Positions 9,327 through 16,573 of a stretch of 64,000 nt of DNA are shown one piece after another (within the stretch, counting starts at the first letter, position 1; the number at the start of each line of letters is the position of its first letter). Source of the DNA: G963677325 sp963810555 (GTDB lineage: Bacteria > Bacteroidota > Bacteroidia > Bacteroidales > Prolixibacteraceae); assembly GCA_963810555.1 (NCBI GenBank), contig CAWENX010000005.1:124001-188000 (forward strand), in the 5' to 3' direction. The translations under genes and the position numbers were made by a program. The notes beneath the pieces were generated by a model. It did not search any database and was not told where the DNA came from. It saw nothing but the letters and a program-made list of their open reading frames with translations.

Positions 9327-11156
9327 ATGAAAGAATTTAAAATACGGTATTCCTTATACTATATTATTGCCGGAGGTTTTTTGGTAATTGCATTTCTGTA
9401 CTATTTCCTGTATAACCGTTATCTGATGACTTACCAGGAGCAGATTCAACTGTTCCGATACAGTGCGGATTATTTTCATGGTTTTCTTTCCCGTCCCGGC
9501 GGGATCAGTTCATACATCGGTGCTTTTTTTACACAGTTTTTTATAAGTCCTGCAGCCGGAGCACTGATTTCGACTCTATCAATTGCTGCAATTTTTGTGC
9601 TGTCATGTTATATCCTGAAAAGATGCAATATCAAAGGAATATTGTGGACGCTACTGCCTTCATTATTAATGATTTCGCTTCAAAGCGATTATATGTTCGG
9701 ACTTGGATATACTATCGCGTTAATTCTGGTTCTGAGTTTTATCTCAATATATATCTCAGTAAGAAAAAATAATTTGCGTTATATATCAGGAATAGCAGGA
9801 TGGATTTTGCTTTATCTGATGACTGGTGGGTTTTCATTCCTTGCTGCCATTGTTTATATATTATATGAACTGATGTTCAACAAATCCCGGATCAGGATAT
9901 TTATTGCATCTGCATTTGTGATCTTACCTGTTATAATTCCTTATTTATTTTGGCAAACCATTTATTATATACCTTTCAGGGATGCATGGCTTGATCCTTC
10001 ACTTGTGTTATTACGAGAAGCAACAAAATTCAACCTGATTTTATTTCTGATCTATTTCCCCCTTTTAATAATAAGCGTTAAAATATTGCCTTCCGGCAAA
10101 AGAGCATGGTTTTCTCCCGCCTGGAACCTGAAAAATGTGATAAGAGGAACAGTTGTGATTTTGGCCTTATCCTGGGGAATAAGAAATTGGGTTTATGATC
10201 CTCATATACGACTTTTTCTTGAAATGGATTATAACGTTCAGCGGGGAAAATGGGAAAGGGTACTGGAACTGTCTTCCAAGTCGGGAATGTCGAACAGGCT
10301 TATCCTTTATTATACAAATCTTGCGCTTTATAAGACAGGGCATCTTGAAGACCAAATGTTTCGTTATCCGCAGACGGGAGTTAACGGATTATGGCTCGAC
10401 AGGGAAGGCAATGAATTGTCGTTGTTTCTTGGGAGCAGGCTATTCTATGAGTTAGGGAACATCAACGAAGCGACACGATGGGCATTTGACGCCATGGTGG
10501 CCAGCGGCCAGACCCCTCCGCGTTTACTGAAGCAACTGATACTGACTTCACTGATCAACGAAGATTATAAAGTTGCTGAAAAGTATCTTATTGTATTGAA
10601 TCAAAGCCTGTTTTACAAGGACTGGGCCGTGCATTACAAAAACTATCTGTCACATCCCGATCAATTGGCAAAAGATCCTGAAATTGCGGAGAAGCGTCAT
10701 TTTTTACTCCGTGATGATTTTGTTGAAAGAGTAAATGATTCTGATATCGGATTAAATAAATTGCTCAATGATCATCCTGATAACCGCATGGTTTTTGAAT
10801 ATTATATGGCGTCGCTTTTACTGAACAAAAATCTGAATGAATTTGCAGCCAATATATACCGTGTAAGAAATTTTGGATATAAAGAACTGCCCCTTTATTA
10901 TGAGGAGGCTTTACTCATGTATATGGGTTATGTAAAGAAAAACGTTCTTCCTTCAGGATATGGAATAAGAAGGACAACGGTACAGAATTTCCAAAATTAT
11001 GGAAAAGCCTATACCCTCGGGTCAAAATCAGGAAATCCCGTAGAGACGCAATTTATTGCGTCTCTGCAAAAATCTTTCGGAAATACTTACTGGTTTTATC
11101 TGCATTTCATTAATAACCGCACAACAACAAATGAGAAAAGCCATCCATTTAATTAA
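9327..11156 (+). CDS. DUF6057-like integral membrane protein
   Basis: This 609-residue protein has about ten membrane helices in its first 300 residues, starting with YYIIAGGFLVIAFLYYFLY, and a soluble C-terminal half of helical, TPR-like repeats (for example NINEATRWAFDAMVASGQ). The pattern matches the Bacteroidetes DUF6057 family, whose function is unknown. It overlaps the next gene, a beta-propeller lipoprotein, by 26 bp, and the two are probably translated together. Near its C-terminus a GTAGAGACGC-type palindrome is translated in frame as VETQFIASLQ, apparently a repeat insertion tolerated by the protein. Function is not assigned; a transport or glycan-related envelope role would be a guess. 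Confidence 0.7.
   Translation: MKEFKIRYSLYYIIAGGFLVIAFLYYFLYNRYLMTYQEQIQLFRYSADYFHGFLSRPGGISSYIGAFFTQFFISPAAGALISTLSIAAIFVLSCYILKRCNIKGILWTLLPSLLMISLQSDYMFGLGYTIALILVLSFISIYISVRKNNLRYISGIAGWILLYLMTGGFSFLAAIVYILYELMFNKSRIRIFIASAFVILPVIIPYLFWQTIYYIPFRDAWLDPSLVLLREATKFNLILFLIYFPLLIISVKILPSGKRAWFSPAWNLKNVIRGTVVILALSWGIRNWVYDPHIRLFLEMDYNVQRGKWERVLELSSKSGMSNRLILYYTNLALYKTGHLEDQMFRYPQTGVNGLWLDREGNELSLFLGSRLFYELGNINEATRWAFDAMVASGQTPPRLLKQLILTSLINEDYKVAEKYLIVLNQSLFYKDWAVHYKNYLSHPDQLAKDPEIAEKRHFLLRDDFVERVNDSDIGLNKLLNDHPDNRMVFEYYMASLLLNKNLNEFAANIYRVRNFGYKELPLYYEEALLMYMGYVKKNVLPSGYGIRRTTVQNFQNYGKAYTLGSKSGNPVETQFIASLQKSFGNTYWFYLHFINNRTTTNEKSHPFN
11040..11067. repeat. GTAGAGACGC palindrome inside a coding sequence
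   Basis: Two arms, GTAGAGACGCAA and TTGCGTCTCTGC, form an imperfect 28-bp palindrome near the 3' end of the DUF6057-like gene. Related copies lie at 11162-11210 and 55833-55874. The frame used here and one other are open; the third meets TAG. Confidence 0.8.
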
Positions 11157-12672
11157 AGAGCGTAGAGACGTCAATAAAGAGTGTAGAGACGCAAATTTTT
11201 GCGTCTCTACCATCAAATTGCGAAAATGCATATATCTTGCCATTTTGACCGGAATGTTATTTTCTTGTGTAAATCTTCCGGATAAATTCAATGAGTTGCA
11301 ACGCCAACCTGTAATCACTCCGGAATATTCAGGCATCACTATTCCACCAAACATTGCGCCTTTAAATTTCATGGTAAAAGAAGAAGCCGACAAATATTTG
11401 GTACAATTTCATGCGACAGATGGAGAAATTATAAATGTTGCATCCGGCAACGGAAAGATTCAGGTTTCTTTGAATAAATGGAAGAAACTGCTGAGCCAAT
11501 GCAAGGGAAAGGATATGATCATAGATGTTTATGCCAAAAAGGATGGGAAATGGAATAAATATCAACCTGTAATAAATCATATTGCCTCCGATCCGATTGA
11601 CAGTTATCTCGTTTACCGGTTGTTTGATCAGGGATACCTCACATGGAACGAAATGGGGATTTATCAGCGCAATCTTGAAAATTTCGATGAATCGCCGGTC
11701 ATGATCAACAGGATGAACCAGAAAAGCTGTATGAACTGCCATAGTTTTTGCAACAACAGCAGCAGCACAATGATGTTTCATCAGAGGGGTAAGGTGCCGG
11801 GTACTTTTATCTATCGAAACGGTAAAGTAAAAAGAGTAAACACCAAGGTAAGCCAGATTATTTCGCCGGGCGTCTACCCTGCATGGAATCCTGACGGGAG
11901 GCATATTGCCTTTTCAGTTAACCATATAGCACAGGCTTTCTATGCAACGGAAACCCACCGGAGAGAAGCGATAGATTCTTTGTCCGATGTGGTAGTCTAT
12001 GATGCGGAAACCGACAAAATAAGTACCTGCTCAGCCCTGTCCGCAAAGAACAGACTTGAAACTTTCCCGACATGGTCACCCGACGGCCGTTATCTTTATT
12101 ATATCAGCGCAGTATCACTTCCTCCTGAAAGATACAAAGAAATCCGGTATGACCTTTTTAGAATTGCTTTTGATGCTTCTACGGGCAAATTTGGAGCAGT
12201 CGATACTGTATTATCATCATCCAAAACCGGTTTGAGTATTTCATTCGCAAGAATATCACCTGACGGTAAATATCTTTTATTTTGCATGACTGAATACGGC
12301 AATTTTACGATATGGCATAAAGACAGTGATTTATACCTTATGAATCTTGAGACCGGAGAAATTACGAAACCTGACATTAACAGCGATGAGGCTGAAAGCT
12401 ATCATTCATGGTCATCTACCGGAAGATGGATTGTTTTCAGCAGCAAGCGTGACGACGGTCAGTTTACCCGCATCTATATTTCCTGGTTCGACAAGAACGG
12501 AAAAGCACAGAAGCCCTTCATCCTGCCTCAAAAAGATCCGGAATTTTATAATACATATCTGAAAACTTATAATGTTCCTGAATTAATAACATCAAGGGTA
12601 GAACTAAATCCGCGCATATTATCGGAAAGCGGTGAAACTTCGCCGATAAACGCATCATACAGTGAACAGTGA
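11131..12672 (+). CDS. Beta-propeller (PD40/TolB-like) lipoprotein with CxxCH haem motif
   Basis: The start chosen is the ATG at 11131, inside the end of the DUF6057-like gene. A TTG near 11218 would give a compact lipoprotein signal (LRKCIYLAILTGMLFSC). The mature protein has SCMNCHSF, a single CxxCH c-type haem site, followed by repeated propeller blades (YPAWNPDGRHIAFS, FPTWSPDGRYLYYIS, ARISPDGKYLLFC, HSWSSTGRWIVFSSK). This suggests an outer-membrane-anchored propeller that may carry haem. Between the ATG and the hydrophobic core, about 18 codons come from GTAGAGACG-type repeats, which lengthen the n-region abnormally. Pairing with the DUF6057-like gene suggests a shared, unknown envelope function. 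Confidence 0.7.
   Translation: MRKAIHLIKERRDVNKECRDANFCVSTIKLRKCIYLAILTGMLFSCVNLPDKFNELQRQPVITPEYSGITIPPNIAPLNFMVKEEADKYLVQFHATDGEIINVASGNGKIQVSLNKWKKLLSQCKGKDMIIDVYAKKDGKWNKYQPVINHIASDPIDSYLVYRLFDQGYLTWNEMGIYQRNLENFDESPVMINRMNQKSCMNCHSFCNNSSSTMMFHQRGKVPGTFIYRNGKVKRVNTKVSQIISPGVYPAWNPDGRHIAFSVNHIAQAFYATETHRREAIDSLSDVVVYDAETDKISTCSALSAKNRLETFPTWSPDGRYLYYISAVSLPPERYKEIRYDLFRIAFDASTGKFGAVDTVLSSSKTGLSISFARISPDGKYLLFCMTEYGNFTIWHKDSDLYLMNLETGEITKPDINSDEAESYHSWSSTGRWIVFSSKRDDGQFTRIYISWFDKNGKAQKPFILPQKDPEFYNTYLKTYNVPELITSRVELNPRILSESGETSPINASYSEQ
11162..11210. repeat. GTAGAGACG repeats within the lipoprotein leader
   Basis: A half-element (GTAGAGACG, 11162-11170) is followed by a full palindrome at 11183-11210 with arms GTAGAGACGCAAA and TTTGCGTCTCTAC. 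They lie between the ATG and the signal-peptide core of the lipoprotein gene, translated as RRDVNKECRDANFCVSTIK. Confidence 0.8.
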
Positions 12673-12823
12673 CCTTGATTTACCTGATTAAATGATTAAC
12701 ATGATTAACAAACATAGAGCTTGATTTAAAGACCAAAGGCTAAAGGGAAGATGAACTAAACTCATATAGCACATAGCCTTCAGCCTTATTCTTTAAATCT
12801 TTAATTCCTTAATTAGTTTTAAT

Positions 12824-14044
12824 ATGACTTTACCAATAGTAACTTATCAGATTATCAAACCAAATCGAAACGATGATTTTAACGCTGACTGGAATTACTG
12901 CCTGGGAAAATTAATGGACTTGTCTCAGAAAGGCCCTGCGCGGATTTTTAAGATGAATATATTTGTACATGACACTGAGACCGAAAGTTTTCATATAAAA
13001 AAGAAATTTATTAAGGAGGAATTGTTTCATCTTTTTGGTGATAAATGTCCTACTTTCGGAGTATTACCGCAATCACCTGAAAAACCATTTCACGTAACAA
13101 TAGAAGTTGGAATCATCAATATCCCTGAAATCGGGATTCATTTCCGTAAGTATCGGGAACACCCCTATACTGTTCTGGAAAAGAATGGGTATAAAGAATT
13201 ATGGGCAAATGGAATAGAAGATGTCCGGCAAAACCTGAACACCGACATTTATTCAAAGCATGCATTCGATCTGGTAAATCAGATCTTGCAATCAGAAAAT
13301 ATGACTTTTAACAATATTGTAAGACAATGGAATTTTATCGGGAATATCCTTGGCAAAAGACGGAATGATCAGTCCCTGGTTCAGCACTATCAGGTATTTA
13401 ACAGAGTACGTCATGAATATTATGAACGGTACAGATCAATTCCTGATTTTCCGGCTGCTACCGGTATCGGAATGAATTTCAACGGAGTGACCATCGATAT
13501 CTGTGCTGTAACACAAGGCGATGACCTGTTGATTCATTCTATCAGCAATCCAAAGCAGGTCAATCCGTTTGCTTATGATCAACGTGTATTGGCAGCTGAA
13601 TCAATCGACGGAAAGACTTATAAAACACCACCCCAATTTGAAAGAGCAAAACTCATAAAATGGGATGAATTGTCAAGATTGTTTATATCCGGAACAGCAT
13701 CAATCATCGGACAGGATACAGCAGGTTTAAACGATGTGGAAACACAGACAAAAATTACCATTGAGAATATCAGGACATTGATTGAGAAGGCAAATGACGA
13801 AATTCGTAATCCTTCCTCCGGTCTCCCGTCTCCGGTCTCCCGTCTCCGGTCTCCCGTCTCCGGTCTCCGTTTTATTTTGGATCAATGCAGTTACGTCAGG
13901 GTATATGTAAAGCGCTCAGAGGATATTCCTATTGTAAAATCTATTTGTAAAGAGCATTTCGGAGATTCTCCTGCCAATTATGTACAGACGGATATATGCC
14001 GTGACGGATTGCTGATGGAAATAGAAGCGGAATTAAATCTGTAA
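12824..14044 (+). CDS. Chorismatase (FkbO/Hyg5)-like Rid-superfamily protein
   Basis: This 406-residue protein has a C-terminal half with the chorismatase/YjgF-Rid signature: HEYYERYRSIPDFPAATGIG, then LFISGTASIIGQDTAG, then DVETQTKITIENIRTLIEKA and LDQCSYVRVYVKRSEDIP. FkbO/Hyg5 enzymes hydrolyse chorismate to dihydroxy or hydroxybenzoate products; Rid proteins deaminate reactive enamines. I favour the chorismatase-like fold because of the length and N-terminal domain, but not a specific activity. Around residues 330-348 a heptamer DNA array is translated in frame as SGLPSPVSRLRSPVSGLR, in the loop before the last Rid segment. The gene stands alone, 151 bp after the lipoprotein gene. Confidence 0.65.
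   Translation: MTLPIVTYQIIKPNRNDDFNADWNYCLGKLMDLSQKGPARIFKMNIFVHDTETESFHIKKKFIKEELFHLFGDKCPTFGVLPQSPEKPFHVTIEVGIINIPEIGIHFRKYREHPYTVLEKNGYKELWANGIEDVRQNLNTDIYSKHAFDLVNQILQSENMTFNNIVRQWNFIGNILGKRRNDQSLVQHYQVFNRVRHEYYERYRSIPDFPAATGIGMNFNGVTIDICAVTQGDDLLIHSISNPKQVNPFAYDQRVLAAESIDGKTYKTPPQFERAKLIKWDELSRLFISGTASIIGQDTAGLNDVETQTKITIENIRTLIEKANDEIRNPSSGLPSPVSRLRSPVSGLRFILDQCSYVRVYVKRSEDIPIVKSICKEHFGDSPANYVQTDICRDGLLMEIEAELNL
13818..13868. repeat. CCGGTCT/CCCGTCT heptamer array inside a gene
   Basis: About seven 7-bp units (a 14-bp period of CCGGTCTCCCGTCT, 3.6 copies) lie in frame in the chorismatase-like gene. The unit has no stop codon in any of the six frames, so the array can be read through wherever it lands. 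Confidence 0.9.
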
Positions 14045-14156
14045 CCAGTGAACAGGAACCTCGGAACTCTGAAACTCCCAAATTCCTTTAGTTTTTAGCC
14101 TTTAGGCTTTAGCCTTATTCTTCAATTCTTCAATTCTTTAAATAATAATACAAAAG

Positions 14157-14188
14157 TTAGGATTATACAAAAATATTCATTAAATTTG
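14157..14188 (+). promoter_or_regulatory. Probable promoter of the sigma-factor gene
   Basis: TAAATTTG (14181-14188) fits the TAnnTTTG -7 box of Bacteroidetes, and TTA at 14157-14159 lies 21 bp upstream where TTG is expected. The start site would fall about 15-20 bp before the ATG at 14213. Confidence 0.45.
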
Positions 14189-14212
14189 AACCAGTTAAGG
14201 TCAATTAAATCT

Positions 14213-14839
14213 ATGAGATTCCTTCCTGACAAGAATTATTGCACAATGTGGGAGAGTTTTATAACCCATGATAACCGTGAGGCTCTTTCATGTATTTATT
14301 TTGACCACTTTGATTTGTTATTCAGTTTCGGATTAAGGCATACACATGACAAACAGATCGTCGAAGATTCCATTCAAAATATGTTCAGTTATTTCCTCAA
14401 GGTCAGGAAAAAATTAGGAATGGTTGAAAATGTTCCCGGTTATTTGTTCATCTCTTTCAGGAGGCAATTATTCCTGGAACTGAAAAAACAAAAAAAGTCC
14501 ATATTAAAAGGTGAATTAACAGACGATAATTTTGAATTTTTCACTCATCCTGAAGAGGATAATACCGAACAGGAGAATGAAAACCAACTGGGCAGTATTG
14601 TAAGGGAATGTGTCAGAAAATTAACCCCAAAACAAAAAGAAATACTCTATCTGAGATTTGAGTGTGGTCTGACTTATGAAGAGATCTCGGATATTTTGGA
14701 TATTACAGTAGAATCATGTCATAAATCGATCTACCGTACAATAAAAACAATCCGGGAAGAAGCGCAGAAAGAAGCACAAAAGAAGCGAAAGATGGAAGAA
14801 CGGATTATCCTTTTCTTACTGAACAAGGGATCTAAATGA
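14213..14839 (+). CDS. ECF-type RNA polymerase sigma factor
   Basis: This protein has about 208 residues from the ATG at 14213 (MRFLPDKNY); a TTG at 14186 would add nine. Region 2 is seen in LSCIYFDHFDLLFSFGLR and IVEDSIQNMFSYFLKVR, and region 4 in LTPKQKEILYLRFECG followed by LTYEEISDILDITVESCHKS, the helix-turn-helix that reads the -35 region. It is followed by fecR, susC and susD in the same direction, the standard arrangement of transenvelope-signalling glycan loci: the SusC STN domain signals through FecR to free the sigma factor. It probably activates susC-susD and perhaps the opposite glycan block. The highly charged tail (EAQKEAQKKRKMEER) is typical of the group. Confidence 0.85.
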   Translation: MRFLPDKNYCTMWESFITHDNREALSCIYFDHFDLLFSFGLRHTHDKQIVEDSIQNMFSYFLKVRKKLGMVENVPGYLFISFRRQLFLELKKQKKSILKGELTDDNFEFFTHPEEDNTEQENENQLGSIVRECVRKLTPKQKEILYLRFECGLTYEEISDILDITVESCHKSIYRTIKTIREEAQKEAQKKRKMEERIILFLLNKGSK

Positions 14840-14977
14840 CGCAACATATTGCGTTGTTCAGATCCTATTTTATACCTGCATTTCAATCCCGCAAATCACA
14901 ATACATTTGTAATGAAATCCCCCGAAAATTTGCTTTATGATTATATGTATTATGATCACTTGGCCTCTAAAGGCCAA

Positions 14978-15021
14978 TACGGACAAAATACGGACTTAAC
15001 ACGGAGCTAACACGGCGACAA
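14978..15021 (+). repeat. 11-bp tandem array, site 2 (single arm)
   Basis: Four exact 11-bp units (TACGGACAAAA, TACGGACTTAA, CACGGAGCTAA, CACGGCGACAA) lie in the 467-bp gap between sigma and fecR. A hairpin (TTGGCCTCTAAAGGCCAA, 14960-14977) precedes them and the word AAATATATTGTTAAATA follows. These shared elements make it the inverted relative of the site at 8809-8852; the two copies bracket the 9.3-14.8 kb genes. The rest of the gap shows no gene. Confidence 0.8.
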
Positions 15022-15306
15022 GATTTTAAATATATTGTTAAATATCCTGCTTAAATGTGATTTTTATTGACATGACAGGTTTAAAATAAATAAAATGCTT
15101 TTTTTTATCGTGAACACAGGCAAACGCAAAATTTTGAGTCCCCGGATCTTTAAAATTTTGCTTATCTGCAATTTTTATGACCCTGAATTTCAAGCTTTAA
15201 AATTAATTTGTTAAAATATTTAACAGAAAGATTGAAAAAAGGTCAGATTATTTGTCCATTTTTTAATGTTTCTTCACTCTTATACAAAAACAGCCATAAT
15301 TAATTA

Positions 15307-16476
15307 ATGGAAATTAAACATTACTCTGATTATACTACTGAAGACTTTGTTCTGGATGAAAAATTCCGGAAAATCATTAAAAGCAGATTAGGTTCTCAAA
15401 AGTTTCTGGAAAAACTAATTGAAAAATTACCTGAAAAAAGTGAAGAAATTGAACTGGCAGTCAGAATTCTGCATGAGTTAAAAACAGAGAAACATATACA
15501 TTCATTTGTGTATAAACAGCAAGCATGGCAGAATATCTGTCAGCAGCATAAACATTATGTGAGATTACAATTTTTAAAGTATGCAGCAATTTTCCTGCTT
15601 TTACTTGGCATGGGGAGCACAACATTTTTTCTTATGAACAGAGGACAATCCCTTGAGGATTTTGCGGTTTTAAATAAGGCAAATTACAAAGATGCTGCAC
15701 TTATTCTTTCAGATGGTGAAAAAGTTGACATTCACAGTAAAGAATCGAAGGTTCAGTATACCAAAAATGGCAGGGCAGTATCAGTAAATGATACGACCAA
15801 ATTTGGTCAGGGAAATACTGACAAAGGGTATAACCAATTGATCGTACCTTACGGTAAAAGATCAACTTTATTGCTTTCTGACGGAACAAAAGTATGGCTC
15901 AATTCGGGTTCGCGACTCGTTTATGCGCCTGTATTCAGCGGGAAATACCGCGAAGTTTATCTTGAAGGGGAAGGCTACTTTGAAGTGGCTAAAGATGCTG
16001 ATAAACCTTTCTTTGTAAAAACTGACGCTATTCAAATAAAGGTTTATGGGACTAAGTTTGATGTTCAGGCGTATAAATCTGAAAATGAGTACAATACTCT
16101 TCTTGTTGAAGGCAAAGTCAGTATGGAGGTCAATCAGGATTTGAATGCAAAAGAGATATTTCTTACCCCAAATCAAAAAGCTTGCCTTTACAAAGAGCAA
16201 AATGAAGTTCTTTTATCTAAGGTGGATAATGTGGAGAATTATATTGCATGGATCGATGGTTATCTTCCCTTTGAAAATGAGTCAATCACAAAGCTGACAA
16301 AAAAAATCTCGCATTATTACAACATTGACATCGATACAAAGTTGGCGGGTAACCGGATCAGAATATCAGGGAAACTTGATTTAAAGGATGATCCGGAAAA
16401 GGTGATTGCTACATTAGCGGTAATTACGAGAACAAGATATGTCAAACAAGGCACTAAATATTTAATTTATGAATAA
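15307..16476 (+). CDS. FecR-family anti-sigma factor
   Basis: This 389-residue protein has a cytoplasmic N-terminal sigma-binding region of about 95 residues and one membrane helix (LKYAAIFLLLLGMGS). The periplasmic FecR domain reads VPYGKRSTLLLSDGTKVWLN, then YLEGEGYFEVAKDADKPFFVKT and VYGTKFDVQAY. The final 80 residues (YIAWIDGYLPFENESITKL, YNIDID) fit the DUF4974 secretin/TonB-like ending that meets the SusC STN domain. It should hold the upstream sigma factor inactive until SusC reports ligand. Unlike most such pairs it is separated from sigma by 467 bp, a gap carrying an 11-bp array, so it may have its own promoter. Confidence 0.9.
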   Translation: MEIKHYSDYTTEDFVLDEKFRKIIKSRLGSQKFLEKLIEKLPEKSEEIELAVRILHELKTEKHIHSFVYKQQAWQNICQQHKHYVRLQFLKYAAIFLLLLGMGSTTFFLMNRGQSLEDFAVLNKANYKDAALILSDGEKVDIHSKESKVQYTKNGRAVSVNDTTKFGQGNTDKGYNQLIVPYGKRSTLLLSDGTKVWLNSGSRLVYAPVFSGKYREVYLEGEGYFEVAKDADKPFFVKTDAIQIKVYGTKFDVQAYKSENEYNTLLVEGKVSMEVNQDLNAKEIFLTPNQKACLYKEQNEVLLSKVDNVENYIAWIDGYLPFENESITKLTKKISHYYNIDIDTKLAGNRIRISGKLDLKDDPEKVIATLAVITRTRYVKQGTKYLIYE

Positions 16477-16491
16477 ATAACAAAAAGAAAA

Positions 16492-16522
16492 AACCGGTCA
16501 ATTCTCGCAAAATCAACCGGTT
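16492..16522. other. Inverted repeat between fecR and susC
   Basis: AACCGGT (16492-16498) and ACCGGTT (16516-16522) can pair around a 17-nt loop in the 97-bp fecR-susC gap. There is no T-run, so it is not a classical terminator. It could be an RNA processing or attenuation structure that sets the fecR:susC ratio. Confidence 0.45.
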
Positions 16523-16573
16523 CTAATCAATCACGCCGCAAGGCAACATGTTTAATTAATACAATTCAAATTT

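Noticed and set aside
16492..16522. A terminator between fecR and susC
   Set aside because: The stem is only seven base pairs with a long loop and no T-run; kept as an inverted repeat of unknown role.
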